A stretch of DNA of 64,000 nt from Hyparrhenia diplandra (GCA_015847255.1 JADLZK010001932.1:1-64000), one strand, 5' to 3'; positions 1 through 12,075 are shown, counted from the first letter of the stretch. A program made the numbers and translations. The notes: generated from the letters alone by a model not told the origin.

Positions 1-476
1 CCAGGAGTAACGCACGAGTATATATCTTGTACATTAAGATTTTATTTATGGTCTTGTAAGGTTTACTTTAGGTAGGTCTTGAGCATTGCTATATCACAAA
101 TGCACAGTTGTACACCAAAAGTTACACTAGTTAGATTGAAATTGAATACAAGTTGAACTAATTCGTAACGCATTCTCCTGAAAACACACCCTGCTTGGCC
201 TAGCAGAAACGCATGAATTATTCACTTGTGCCACCCTTTCAAAGGCACAATGAGAGTATTGATCGAATGACTGTAATAATAAGAGCTATTGGAGGGTTGA
301 TCTCAAAGGAAAGGATACTACAGTACGCAACAGAAGAGAAATGAATGTTGTACACTTTTTCATTCAAAGTTGTCTTCTTTTCCCATATATAAATATGTAA
401 AGTACTGTATAGTACCACGCACGCACGCACGCACACCACGTACAGGTCGGCAACGACACCAACTAAACTGGCCTGT
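1..476. other. 3' flank of the lipid transfer protein gene
   Basis: This stretch lies downstream of the stop codon of the minus-strand lipid transfer protein gene and should hold its 3' untranslated region. It is AT-rich from about 1 to 410. No coding region is supported. The predicted frames here are short and have no recognisable family content. Confidence 0.5.
417..434. repeat. ACGC microsatellite
   Basis: Four to five tandem ACGC units lie just past the stop codon of the lipid transfer protein gene, probably in its 3' untranslated region. It is a simple repeat with no assigned role. Confidence 0.85.
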
Positions 477-3281
477 CTATCCGAGCAGAATGAGGAAAGG
501 CACGGCGAAGATTGCGAGCGCCACCGCGCGTGCGCCGCCATCACCGACCCTGCTGCTTCCCACTCCCAACCACCACGGCTTGGCGGCGGGACCCGCCGCT
601 GCTCCGTTCTTCTGCGCGGTCGCCGGCGACGCACTGCTGCTGCCGCCACCTGGAAGGCACCACCGCAACCACGGTTAGGCGTGCGTTAGACAGCGTCAAA
701 ATAAAGGCACTGATGATGGTGTTGATGATTATTTTAATGCAATTGGAAATCGGAAACTACTAGCGCAAAGCGAGGTCCAAAAGATACTCGCCACGCACGA
801 GTCGACGGGCTGAAACCACAATCTGAACAACAGACTGAAAGCAAGAGGACTAGTACTATATATGCATATAGAAAGCTTCATTCTCAAAGCGTGTAGTACT
901 CTGTTCAGAGGAACACGTAGAGTACTCTGTTCTGGAGGGCATTCAGTTGTCCCGTCGATTCAGGCAATCAGGCTTGAACGCCGTCGATCAGATGAGGCAC
1001 TGACTGTAATCCTAATCCGATCCCTTGTTTTCTTTTTTGCTACCACCACCTAACTAAGATGATGCAAGGAGACCAAGAGTCCAAGAGTGGAAACAGTTAT
1101 GAGATCGATGCAGGGGTGAAGCAAGCTTACTGGGTGAGTTGCCCTGCGCCGCCGCCGCCGCCTGCCTGGCGAACTGCTCGAACACCTGCGCGTCCTTGGA
1201 GTCCGGCGGCAGGTTCAGCAGCCCTGTATAATGCCGTGTCGTCGCCGGCCACGAAACAAAACAAAACACGTTACATGTCAGTTCGACGTTGCAAAGCATA
1301 GAATCCCAGGAGAAACATACAGTAGTACGTAGGAGAGTCTCGCTTTGTTTAATTTATTCTCACGTGTTTTTTTCCCCACTGAAGAACAAGAAGAAATGTG
1401 AGACTGCAGCTAGTGGGGCTGGAGTCCACACTTGTCCCTGTCAGACGACCAAAGTGGTGCGCAGAATTATGAGGCAGCTACAGCTAGGCGCATGATACGT
1501 ACAACCCGATCGCGTACAACCGCGCCGCGCGTGACAGCACACCGAACCGGCATCGATCACGCCGATCACGGGGTTGCCGACGACTGCCGTGCGCCGGCAA
1601 GGAAGCCCCGCGCGCGTTGCGTTTGGAGCCTTGTGCACTTGGTTCTCCCACCTTGGACTCACTGCACGAGGACGAGATGCATGGACAACCAATCCGATGT
1701 GATACTGTTTCCATCCGTTTCCTCCAGGACACGGAATTCTTGTGAGATGTAGTACGTTGCTGTCCTACTACTATAACATGTCCTTATGCCTTGTCGAGAC
1801 ACGGCGTTGTGTTCCTCCGTCGTACGTACGAGGTGACACGCCCGCCGGGTGCCTACAACTGCCGTGACGTCTGGAAAGGATCTGTCGGGCTTTGCCCTGA
1901 TCTAGTCTAGATGCAGAGAACTTCAATATACACCAAATGCAATTCGTTTCGTTCTCTACTCCTATTTCTCGACAAAATAATGGCGGTTTTCTTATCTTTG
2001 GTTGACATATGGTGGGGACGTGTCGCATGCATATGGTTTCAACTGTATGTATGTCCTTGCTAGCTGCTAGTATTCGGCTTAGCAAAATTAACAAGTCGAG
2101 GTGAAGCTATCTCCACCTTTTTTTCTCTCTCTAATATATACGTGTATCCCTGATAGCAAATCTGTCTTTCAGTCTCCACTTATAAGCTATTCATGTACCC
2201 TACTGCACTAAGCGCAACAACGTCTCTTCCACTATGTGTACAAAACATCTTCCACTAAATGCATGTTACCCAAATTTTCAATTTTCACACGTGTCATGCC
2301 CCAATACGTGCCAGCATATCAACCCAACCCCAGCTCCCCATAAGTAATACAATATCTTCTGCTAAATGCAATTATTTTATTCCCTACCAACATGCACATA
2401 GCATCCACGTTATATTATTTTCTTTGACCATCACAATAATTCTCCTATAATCCAATCTAATACTCTATAAAAAATCTTGAATTAATTAGCTTATCCAATT
2501 TTGATAGCATTTATGCAATGATTCAACCGTTTTGTTTGTACAAAATCCAACGACAACTTGCTAAGTATATTCTTTTATGAAAAATATATAGTACTTTTAT
2601 GTAAAATATATAGTATTGCAAAATAGAGTACTATTATGTAAATTATATAGTATTGTCTAGTTCAACTGATAAAAGAGAAGAAACTGTACTTAAGCACTTT
2701 GTTGAAAAGTGTTAACGAAGTGCACAATTTAAGTACGTAAAGCCAGCAATTATAAGATCACAAGCACTCAACCAGCTGGTGGATGGATATATTTCAGCAT
2801 CATCAGTTAGATGCTACATACCGCTTGTCAGAGCAATCTGCTGCCAATTCCATCATAATTGTTACGTACGTAGTCAATGAAACTAACACTAGTGAGAATT
2901 CGAATTCGTAGTGGTAGAACCGAACGTACTGGGGCAATCGGAGATGTTAGCGGGTGCGTTGCAGACGGCGGGGAGTCCGAGCGCCTTGGTGACGTTGATC
3001 TTGAGCCCCAGGTTTGGGTCGTCCCGGTCCTTGACCAGCACGCACAGGCACTTGCGGCTGCTCTGCAGCACCGTCTTGAGACCCGCGCAGCAGTCGGGCG
3101 TCGGCGCCGACGCCGTCGCACCGTCCTGCACGAACGTCAGGCACGTCGAGAGTGCCACCAGCTTGTCGGAGCACTCCGCGCGGTCCGCCGCGAAGTCGCC
3201 GCACACACTCGACGGCGACAAGCACAGCACCGTCAGCAGCGCCGACATGGCCGACACGGCCATGACACTCCTCGAATCCAT
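477..3281 (-). CDS. GPI-anchored non-specific lipid transfer protein (LTPG / xylogen-like), three exons
   Basis: Exons on the minus strand are 3281-2930, 1223-1131 and 649-477. All introns start GT and end AG (phase 1 at both junctions). The joined frame is 205 residues with TAG stop. The start is the first in-frame ATG and begins a signal peptide (about residues 1-28). Residues 37-116 carry the eight-cysteine motif of plant lipid transfer proteins: C37, C47, C64-C65, C78, C80, C107, C116. Two N-glycosylation sequons are at N96 and N112. A Ser/Ala/Gly-rich linker follows, then a hydrophobic tail at 190-204, as expected for a GPI-anchor signal. Proteins of this family are held on the outer plasma membrane or wall face and bind lipids; wax/cutin export or xylogen-like signalling are known family roles, not shown here. 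The segment after C116, with PPDS and VFEQF, matches the YLS3/LTPG14-like branch as I recall it. It looks intact. The first intron is about 1.7 kb and AT-rich. Confidence 0.9.
1224..2929 (-). other. Intron 1 of the lipid transfer protein gene
   Basis: The donor reads GTACGT after C116-P117, and the acceptor reads TATACAG before exon 2. The right half (about 2100-2880) is AT-rich, with short degenerate direct repeats around a TATATAGTA core at about 2585-2660. No gene or clear transposon ends were seen. Predicted frames here are shadows. Confidence 0.75.
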
Positions 3282-3328
3282 GGCGCGCTCGCTCGCCGGC
3301 CGGCTGCCGGAGTTGGCAGGCAGAGGAA

Positions 3329-3351
3329 GCTGCTGCTGCTGCTGCTGCTGC
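3329..3351. repeat. GCT/CAG trinucleotide repeat in the 5' untranslated region
   Basis: Seven or more GCT units (CAG on the minus, transcribed strand) lie between the TATA-like box and the ATG of the lipid transfer protein gene. Read in frame they would give polyglutamine, but no ATG precedes them in that frame, so they are taken as untranslated. Confidence 0.85.
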
Positions 3352-3430
3352 ACGGTTGTGTTGTTGTTGTTGGGGTGCTGTGGCTGTGGCTGGGACTGGG
3401 ATGGCTATAGCTGCTAGAGGGCGGGGTGCG

Positions 3431-3440
3431 GAATATATAG
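3431..3440 (-). promoter_or_regulatory. TATA box of the lipid transfer protein gene
   Basis: CTATATATTC on the minus strand is about 150 bases upstream of the chosen ATG. This would place transcription start near 3405 and give a leader of roughly 125 bases containing the CAG repeat. Confidence 0.6.
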
Positions 3441-4039
3441 TGGGTGTGTGCCGGTGTGAGCGCGGCGGTGCCGGTGCGGCAGCGTGCGCACGCACGACTG
3501 CGTGTGGCCGAGCGCGGGGACCCGGGAGTTGGTTGTGGGCGGCCAGAGCGGCGGGACGCGGACGTGGCTGTGGCCTATGGGCCACGCCCCACGCGGGCTC
3601 CGGCGGCATGAACACGGTGGAGGCACCACCGGTCTCGATAGGGCGGGTGCCGTGCAGTGTGATGTAAGTGATGTAGCGGTAGTGACGTGCGTGGCTAGAT
3701 CGATATGGATGGATGGATGGAGGCCGTTGAGTGCTGATTCGCTGCGTATTTGCCTCTGTCATATGCCGAGGGATAAGCTTGATGGATGCACGGATGCTGT
3801 TGATAGTACAGTACGAATTAAGAAGCGTCGCTTTGCGAAATTTTGCACACACAAAATAAAATGACTGTTCGAATTGAGATGTGATGTACACACATATATT
3901 TCTTTTTTCCTGTATCAATGCCCTGAATAAAGGAAAATAAAAAACAACACGGCCCTATTCGCTTAACATATTAGTCCGACTTATCAATCGTTGCTCTTAA
4001 AAGGGTGCATACTCTTACACATGCAACCGTTAGATGTTG
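3441..4039. other. Upstream intergenic region
   Basis: A GC-rich part next to the promoter (to about 3660) grades into AT-rich spacer. There is a short GGAT microsatellite near 3705-3720. No gene is supported. The long minus-strand frame that runs through here from the lipid transfer exon is a shadow of exon 1. Confidence 0.5.
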
Positions 4040-4044
4040 CTTGT

Positions 4045-5500
4045 TGTCGGCGTCCGAGCGGGGGGTGCCTCGGGTGCCCGGCAATAAAAATTTCTAGGCG
4101 TGTGCCTCCTCCCCTAATGGCGTGAGCGCAAGATGGACACGGACACGGTGGGTTTATCCTGGTTCAGGCCAACGGGGCCCCACGTCTAGCGGGTGGTGTC
4201 CTGCTCGTGTTACCTCGCGCTCAAAGGAGAGCTTGTAGTAGGGGTTACAAGCGGCATGAGGGGAGAAGCTGGTCTCAAGCCCCCACGATCGTGGTAGTGG
4301 TGGTGGTGGTGGTTGACTGGCTGAATTTGCGATCAGTCGATCGGTCCATCGGTCGATCCCCGCTAATGGGGCATTACTCCCCCTTTTATAGTAGGAAGAG
4401 GGAAATAATGTTTACATATGTAGGTGCCTAGGTGGCTAATTTCGAGGCTACACTTATTGCATGTGTGCAGCCGAGGGTCGGTTGGCTTGGGACGTCGCTT
4501 GATGAAGACATCGCGCCCCGATCCGGTGGCGAGGCGTGCCATTTCAGTGCGGACGAGGGTGCGTGGAGGTGTCCCTCACGATCCGCATGGAGGGGCGGTC
4601 GAGCACCGGTGTGGCGTGTCATGCGCCGGTGGTCCGCCCAACGTGGCGTCTTGGCGGTGTTTCCGAAATGAACGGTGTTGTCCTGATTTCCGTGCCGGGC
4701 GGCGTAATACGCCACCGCCCGACTTTTGTGTCCCATCGATCGGATTGGGGAGCAATTTGGCGAGCCGATTTGATGGGTGTAATCGATGGCCTGGCGCGCC
4801 TCGTCTGGCTGCGCAACCGCATTAAATGCAAATGTTTCCCTTCTTCCTTCTTCCACGGAACCTCCCATGCCCGAGGGTCGCGTCCCTGGGTGAGACGGTT
4901 GGGCTACCTCGCCCGAGGATGGATGGAGCCGGGGTCTCCCTCGGGGCGAGGCGGAGATTTGCACCCGAGGGTGGTGAGCTAGGCCACCCTCGCAGGGGAG
5001 TCCATGCGCCCGGGATGGAGAGGCTGTGTCCCCCTCGGGCGGCGGGGTCTAAGCACCCGAGGATGGAGAGTCTGGGTCTCCCTCGGGCGAGACGGAGATT
5101 GGGATTGAGTCCGAGCCCCGGGTCGGTTGGTGATGACGTGGAGCGTTCTGGTTCTCCGTCTTGTAAGGGTTCTTGACCTTGTCATTCTTGAGCGTAGCGA
5201 GCTCCTTGCTGACAGTTCGGTCGTGGAGATTCGTGGATGAAGACAAGCTGGTCAAAGACCCGCTTGGAAATTGTCGAGTAACTACTCGGTGTCCTTCGTC
5301 GTGGTGACTCTCGTGGGCCGCTTGTGGGCCGACTCCGGCCTTCATGTATGCGCCGTGGCTCTTTGGCTCGTCCGTCGCCTCGATTGGGCCGTCTTTTGGA
5401 GTGGGATGGTGGCGGTCGGGTTTTTACCGGGCCCCCGATGGGCGGCTGGATTCTCATTGTTTGGAGAATGTCTCGGGGCCCAATATTTAGGTCCCCGACA
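4045..5500 (-). repeat. 3' LTR of the first gypsy element
   Basis: About 1.46 kb, with TG...CA ends, homologous along its length to 16479-17941. It contains a GGT microsatellite near 4290-4312 and several repeated motifs of the form CCCGAGGATGGAGAG. The small predicted frames inside have no family content. Confidence 0.95.
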
Positions 5501-5524
5501 GTAGCCCCCGAGCCCCCGAGAGTG
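5501..5524 (-). other. Polypurine tract of the first gypsy element
   Basis: On the minus strand a run rich in G, containing GGGGGCTCGGGGGCTAC, directly precedes the left LTR. This position and composition fit the plus-strand priming site. Confidence 0.8.
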
Positions 5525-6736
5525 TGGACTCGCCCAGGGGGGTTGTGCCGTGTTCCGTCGCCTTGGGTGTTTCTTCTCGGGTGTGGTTCGTCTACAATGG
5601 GTGTCTTGAGCTTTGGTTTGGGTGTAGTTTCCCGAGGCCTCGGAGGAATGGCGGATTCCTTCGAGGTATTTTAAACCTCGCACGCCGGCAAGGCCGAAAC
5701 AGCTCTATTCTCGCGCTTGTTTGTGCGGAGTTTGTTCGTTTTTTGCGTGGGCGGCCCGAGGCCCGCGCTTATGTGCGCAAGGTCGCCCTGGGCTTCCTCG
5801 ACTTTGATTATACGCTCCTCCGTCGCCCTCCCGAGAGGGAGGAGGAGGGGAGACACACCTCGGTGCCCCGAAAGCCGACCATGGTGTGTTCCGTTTGAAC
5901 GTTGTAACGGGTCGGTTTAAGTGGGGTGCCCGTGCCCTCGCCGGAGCAAGGGGTCCTACGTGTGATCTAGGATTCACCCCATGAGAACCTCACGGACCGT
6001 TTAGCGGATCTCGGGGTTTGACAGTCAACCCTCGAGGGCCCAGAGAGGCCTCCCACGGATGGGACATCTCTATAAACAAAGACCCGCGTGGTCTTAAACA
6101 CGATCAGAAATCCCGAGCCCCAGAGGGCTCGGGTATAGCCGGTGTGCATTTCCATCCGGTCCCCGGGTTCGGGTTATCCCGAGGCGATCGAGAAACCCCG
6201 TGGGGGCCCAGCTGGCAACCTCACGGAACATAAAGTGCACGTTGACGTCTGCGTCAGCCCGAGGCTCGGCGGTCCGCCGGGGCGAGAACCACCATCGGAT
6301 CGACTTTTTGCCCCTTAGGGGCCGGGCGCCCGCCGGATATGGACGGCCGGACGATTTTGCCCCCGAATGGAAGACGAGGCGTCTCCTCGCCGTGCCCGAG
6401 GCGGCGTGGACGGTTCCAATCCGATGGGGACGTGGCCCCTGCGGGCACTTGTCGTGGGCGGTAATCGAGAGCACCGTCAAGGTGCATTAATGCTCTTGAT
6501 TGACGGCTTGCGGCGCGGCCGAGCCGTCGGATGAGCGGTTCCCGTTTCATCATGGGCCGCCCATTCCGTGCATCGGTTCGTTTGCCCAGCGGCGGTTCGC
6601 CTTCCCTTCCCTATACCTCGGGTCGTAGGGCGGCGTATGGTTGCTCCTTTGTTCTTGCTATCGCCTCCTTGCCTTCTTTGCCGCAAACAATTGGAAATAG
6701 AGAGAAGGATAAGGGAGAGATTGAGGAGAGATCCAC
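5525..6736. other. Non-coding 3' internal region of the first gypsy element
   Basis: A GC-rich stretch between the polypurine tract and the antisense gene remnant. It may hold the promoter and leader of the antisense gene. I see no recognisable protein here; the open frames on both strands are composition-driven. Confidence 0.4.
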
Positions 6737-8660
6737 TTGCCTCGTGCTCATGCGAGTGGTGTTGCCGGGCGGCGCCGCCTCTCGTTCTCTCCGCTCATCC
6801 ATGGCGCAATCGGTGGCGGCGACAATGTGCGGGAGGTGCTTTCGATGCCGAACCGTGGCCGAGAACGTCGGCGACGGAGGAAAAGCTTCACCGCCCTGGT
6901 CGAGGAAGGGCTTCTTCGCCCCCGCATCGACGCCGCCGGCCGAGAGTGGATAGCCCCGGATTGGACCGAGGAGGAGCCTAAACCTCTTGATGGCTACGTG
7001 GTGAGCCCGATCGATCTTCACCGGTGTGGGTTCGGGATGCCGGCAGAGCCGGTTCATTCGTGCAATCCTCCATTACTACGGCATTGAGCTTCACCATCGC
7101 GCCTTGAACTCTATCTCCCGGGCCGCCATCTTTGTCGCCCTCCGTGAGGGATTCACGGGGATCGAGCCGCGTGGAACCTTTGGTTGTGGTTCTTTAAGGC
7201 GGACATCACCACCGCCGGTGGCGAGGGGTGCGCCACGAAGGGGTTCTTGGCGTCGGTGGTGGCGCGCTCCAAGTCCGATCGGAGCAGGCGAGGCCAAGCC
7301 GAGCTGATGGGTACATCCTTTCCAAGCTCACCTCCTCCAACAAAGGGTGGCGGGACCCGGTGGTTCTACCTCCGCAACGAGCTGGAATGAACTTCCGGGT
7401 GTACACCGGGCGCGTTCTCGGCGTCAGGAGAGGTGGTTCAGGGTCCCCCCTCGGCGGTTCAGCCCCATTTGGAGGGCCTAAGGCAAAGCGGTGATGCCCG
7501 ACTCAGAAGAGGGCGTGAACGCCGGGCGCCGCGGGTTGCTTTTCATCGGCGTCGGGTGTTGCCATTGATGGCTCGCCCTTTGTGCATGTACCGGATGACC
7601 TCCTCGGGTTGCCGGTCTTGAGGAGTCTCGGATGTCGTCCCTTCGCTTTCCACCGATGGCCTGGCCAAGAGGGTAAAAGGAGGCATTGGGGTCCAATGCC
7701 CCGACAGAGATCCCGAGGATCCCCATGCGCCTCCCCGTGGGTACATCTCCTTGGTAAGTGCCTTTTGGTTTCAGCGTTCTTGTATTGTCTTGTTGCCACC
7801 ATGCTCCTGCCGCGGTGGTTCTTATTCCATCTTCTTGCAGGGTCATTTGAACTATCACGACTCCCCTCCTCCCATGCCTGGCCTGGATGCCGCGCGCCGA
7901 GCGTCGAACCGTGCTTGGAACGAGCGGGAGAGAGCACGGGCGTTGATGAAGGAGGAGAAGAAGAAGAGGAATGTGGCTCGCGCCAACCGCCGGGCCGAGC
8001 GCCAGAGGCGGGGGCGGTCGCTCGATACCTCGACCACCGAGGAGGACGAGGATGAGGAGGGGAGGACGAGTTCGTCGTGAACTCGTCGGGACGATGATCG
8101 GGGGAGGCTCGTCGGGACCGGAGCCTGGGGGTTGCCGACCTACTCGGGGCTTCGTTATGAGCCCGAGGCGTCGGAGGAAGCTGGGACTAGCGCGCCCCAG
8201 GGTCATTCTAGCCAAGGCTTCGGGACCACTGGTGGTCCCGAGGTTTCCCGACGTCGGTGGTGCCCTCGGCGCTGCAAGGTGCGGCTCGGAGGGAAGAGCC
8301 GACGCTTCCCGATGTGGGTTCTCCGGCGCCGCAAGGTGCGGTTCGGGGTGAAGAGCTGGTGACGCCCGTCCCGAACCGGCTCCCCGCCGGCGTACGGAAA
8401 CCGTGGAGGAGACGACCGTGCGTCGTCGCCGACGCAAGTCGCGCAGCCTTCCCGCGTCTCGGCTCCGCCCAAAGGCGATCCCTCGGGCCTCGTGAGTCCC
8501 TTCGTGCTTTTTGTAGTTTGCTTCTCTTCTTGTATCTTTTGGCTTCTTTTTGATGTGTTCTTGGCTTTAGGAAGCGAGGGGCCCTCACTCTGACCTTGCA
8601 CCCTAAGAAGGCCCCGAAGGCCCTCACTCCGCCGAGGGTATGCATCGCATGTATATTCCC
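6737..8660 (+). pseudogene. Antisense Transposase_28-like gene remnant (putative gypsy-type transposon domain)
   Basis: Three plus-strand frames, read in turn, give a protein resembling the grass family annotated as putative gypsy type transposon (PF04195). Visible pieces are VVSPIDLHRCGFGMP (6990-7040), FIRAILHYYGIELHH (7045-7095), SISRAAIFVALREGF (7110-7155), FFKADITT with GGEG (7184-7220) and WFYLRNELE (7360-7388). Frameshifts at about 7045 and 7185 break it. A plausible intron (GTAAGT at 7754, TTGCAG ending 7840) leads to a basic then acidic segment (7860-8080, rich in Arg/Lys/Glu). A second plausible intron runs from 8492 to 8570. The gene runs opposite to gag-pol inside the element. The function of this family is unknown. 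Confidence 0.7.
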
Positions 8661-8935
8661 GAGGCGCCTTTCTTGTAGAGTTCTTTTTGTCTCCAATTAG
8701 CGCAAAGGATTTTGCCCTTCGAGGCCAACCGGGCGAGCCTCGGTCTTATCCTCGGGTAACTCTCCCCGGGAGAGGTATTCCCATAGGGGTTCTCTCCGGT
8801 CGGGGGCTTGGTCGACCGCCATGGCCGGGGGCGCGGTGCGATGCTGGTCGTCTCCATGAGCCCCCGAGGGTATTTCCAAGGGAGTGTACTTAACAGGGGC
8901 TCATTGAGATCTCGGGTGAGTACGTTCGAGGGGAA

Positions 8936-10623
8936 TGTTGGCATTTCTTAACGCAATCAAAGGAAATAGGTATAAAACCCATCCCCAATAAAAGCGTCGA
9001 AATGCGCCGACATTCCCCAAGTAAACCACCATGTCGGTGATCCGAAATGGAACTGTCAACGGGATAGATCTTGCCATCTTAGATATTCATCCGCAGCGCA
9101 CGGATCTATCATTGTAGTATTTCACCGGAAGTATTCGGGGTATCGTTATTTTATATTTTCCCAAAGGAAGGCATGTGATTAATAATTTAGCATGGCATCT
9201 GAATAGAGGAACATGTGTTTGCTTAGACCAAAATGTTCATACTTGGGGGTAAGCAATACGGTATATGGATAGTGTGACACACACTTAAGAATCCACCATA
9301 AAAAGGATAAAGAAAATAGATAAAGAATAAATAAATAAATGAATAACCTAATGGAGTAGTTCTAATGTATCTAGTTATGGCCATACAAATAAATAGTTAG
9401 GATCATATGCAAACTGATCTAAGCGTGGTTAGGTCTAGGATAACAGGGAGACTCCCGGGTGCCATACGGCCCAATAGAAGCATTTACGAACTCCTACAGA
9501 ACATACGAACGTGGGAGGATTTCAAAGGACGGTCAAGGCTTGTCACGACCAAGCCGCCTACCCCCTCAACCGTGGCATGCCCTCATATTCGTAGGTGTCG
9601 TAATACCCGGGCACCATGCCCGCGTATTAGAGCACTACTCTTGTCCCCCCAGGATCCCCACTCGTCGAATGGACGGACTAGAACAAGAGCAAACCCGAAG
9701 GAACAACGAACCGTTATCCCACCTCTAATCAAGTTAGGCATATGATGATCGATGATGAACTGTAATGAACATGTCAAGATTATGATATGTAAACTATATG
9801 CTAGTTCATATACCAACACAAGAACATGAACAAAACTATACTCTAGTTCATAAGTTAGGCCATAAATATAAGACTTGCAAATAGAAGAATGCTCCATAGA
9901 GTAGATGTATTACCAAAGCACTTTCTTCTAGGAGACAAGCCCTCCTTGTAGCTCTTCTACTCCAAGTGCTAACCAAGAAAGAATAAAGAAGAAGAAAGAA
10001 GAAGAAGGAAGAAGTAGAAGAAGAGAGAGAGGTAGAGGTGGTAGAGAGGGAGAAATTTTTGGTTTCTTTGGACTCCAAGTGGTGTGTGTTGAGAGAGGGA
10101 GAGAGGGCCTACTTATACACTTGGAGGAGGGGCCTAAGTGCTAATTTACACCAAAACCGACCTCGTAAACCTTCCTTATATGTGCAAACCGACCAACTAA
10201 GGGCGGGAAACCCCGTTGAAAGGTGCACGAACCGCCTCCCAGGCTGGGCCGAAACCGCCTCGGGGAGGGTGCGGCCGCACTGTGGTGCGCTGCCAAGCCC
10301 CCCTCAGGCTCGGCCTGGCCCGGGGTCTCGGTGGGGTGTCGTCTTTCGCCTCGAAAAGTTGTGGGCCGGGCTTTGCTCGCCCGCATTTGATGTTTTGGGT
10401 CGATTTGCTCTTGGGCTTGGATTTTGCAATAATGCGCTTTCCGGAAGGTGTACTTTTGGTCGATTTTCCACTTGCTTTTATTATAAATCTGCAAAATAAA
10501 ATACAAGACACTACAAGTGGAATTTATTAGTGATAAATGTATATGAGTATAAAAGGTTTAATTTTACTCCCTTTATGGTAGTAAGTTGACGGGAAAAAAA
10601 TATGTCGTTGGTTACCGTCAACA
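8936..10623 (-). repeat. 3' LTR of the truncated nested element
   Basis: About 1.69 kb with TG...CA ends on the minus strand. It contains GAAGAA/AGAGAG-rich purine stretches near 9980-10050. There is no partner copy in the window, so the ends rest on terminal dinucleotides, the polypurine tract and the abrupt change from the flanking GC-rich sequence. Confidence 0.7.
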
Positions 10624-10640
10624 AACTCCCCCAAGCTTAC
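10624..10640 (-). other. Polypurine tract of the nested element
   Basis: The minus strand reads AGCTTGGGGGAGTT directly before the TGTTGACGG start of the LTR, which fixes the strand of the nested element. Confidence 0.7.
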
Positions 10641-11651
10641 CCTTTGCGCGTCCTCGAGCAAAAAGAGATAAGTACTTGGTTGTTGATCAGAGTTGTTGCT
10701 ACTATACCGATTACGTTTTACAAGTGCCGGGGTTATAATAAGATTTTCTACTAGAGTTTGAATAAAATGGCACATCTTTTTTCCCACCCTTTTATTACCT
10801 TTCATCATTAGCGGGGCTTTCGAGCTTTTCTCAAAGCCTTGGCGGGTTGCCGATAGAACGGTTATAACGAGAGGTGCTTATCATTCATCCTTTTGATCAA
10901 CTTTTTATCAGGGATTTTATTTAGATAATATTTATTATTATTATTTTTTTCGAGAAAGCATGGGCTTTATTGCTATATTTTTTTTGGAGAGGTGGGCTCG
11001 CTCGCCCTAGACTTTTGTCTTTTATTTCCTCTCTTTTCTTTTTCTTTCTTTCCCTTTTTTTTTTAGAGATGTGGGTTCTACTCGCCCTCGGACACTTGTC
11101 CATTTTTCATCTCATTTTTTTTTAGCATAGCCCAAAGACATTTCTCTTTTTAAAGCATAGATTCCGGATGTCAAGTTTCTCTTTTGGACGAAGTCATAGC
11201 AAATCCATTTGTACCATATCATATTTGGCAACAACTTAGACTAGATAGAGCATATGCAACCCCCATGAATCGGGTTTTTTTCGGGATGAGTTTTAGAATT
11301 AGCCACTAAACCCAAACTTTAGAGAACTTGAATTATAAACTAGGCACAAAGGCAAAGCATAAGACAGAGCAACTATTCATCATTTCAACAAGGGACTAAG
11401 ACTAAACATTTTTATAGCTCATATATATAAGCATTAAGGCACAAAGAAGAGCTACTTATTCTATTTTTGGATTTTTTAGTTTTAGTTTTTTTTTTTCAAT
11501 GCAATATTGCTGAAATTTAAACATGCTAGAAATAAAGTAAAAATTGATGGAAATAAATATGCAATGCAATGATACTCGAGGGGGGTCCTCCCCAAGCTAT
11601 TTGGAGGCCTGTGGGTATCTTTATTTATTTTTGTTCTTTTGAGATAAGCTG

Positions 11652-12075
11652 TCATTTTACCTTTGACGGAGGGTCCACTCTTTGGAGTCTGCTGGATTTG
11701 GGACTTTCTCCGATTTTTTGTTGTTTGATGGTGCACCGGCTCCGGAGATAATGGAGGGGCTGCACTTCTTTTAGCTTCCACACCTTTTGTGGAGGGGTGT
11801 ATTTTGATTGTTTCTTTGGTTTTGATTCTTTTGGTGTGGAGCTTTCTTTCGGGGTCTTTTGTCCTTTTGTAAAGATGGGGACCTTCTCCTTCTTCTTTGG
11901 TTTAGGAGCTGTCTTTTTCTTTTGTTCCCACCTTTTATTTTTGTTGATTTGCCTTGGAGGTCTTTGCCCGGTCTTTGGGGGCTGGATTTCTATTTCTTTA
12001 ATGCCTTGTTCCCCATCTTCCCGATAGAGGACCGGGTCTTTGGAGGTGCCGCCGGTCTTTGGAGGTACGAAGTTT
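11652..12075 (-). pseudogene. Lysine/proline-rich coding remnant of the nested element
   Basis: A minus-strand frame of about 140 codons, rich in Lys, Pro and Thr, with repeats such as PPKTG and TPKES. It runs on into a further Lys/Ser-rich frame below 11650. I do not recognise a domain. It could be the unstructured tail of a polyprotein or an added 3' reading frame. Its upstream end merges artificially with the RNase H frame of the host element. Confidence 0.4.

Larger units (their letters stand above)
8936..12075 (-). mobile_element. Truncated second LTR retrotransposon nested in the first
   Basis: An LTR at 8936-10623 (TGTTGACGG start on the minus strand, CCAACA end) follows a purine-rich tract and about 1.4 kb of internal sequence. 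The right boundary is where the host element's RNase H frame stops matching, near 12076. No second LTR or target duplication was found, so the 5' part is missing. The polypurine tract next to a TGTTGACGG end resembles gypsy elements of grasses as I recall them, but no polymerase domain remains to prove it. Confidence 0.7.

Noticed and set aside
1289..2094. Open frames in the first intron of the lipid transfer protein gene
   Set aside because: Short, overlapping on both strands, without motifs; the splice sites around them are consistent.
2947..3918. A 323-codon minus-strand frame across the lipid transfer protein exon
   Set aside because: It is a GC-rich shadow in a different frame; the eight-cysteine frame with splice sites explains the region.
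7478..8437. A 319-codon minus-strand frame
   Set aside because: It lies opposite the Transposase_28-like remnant, is rich in Arg/Pro/Ser from base composition, and has no domain.
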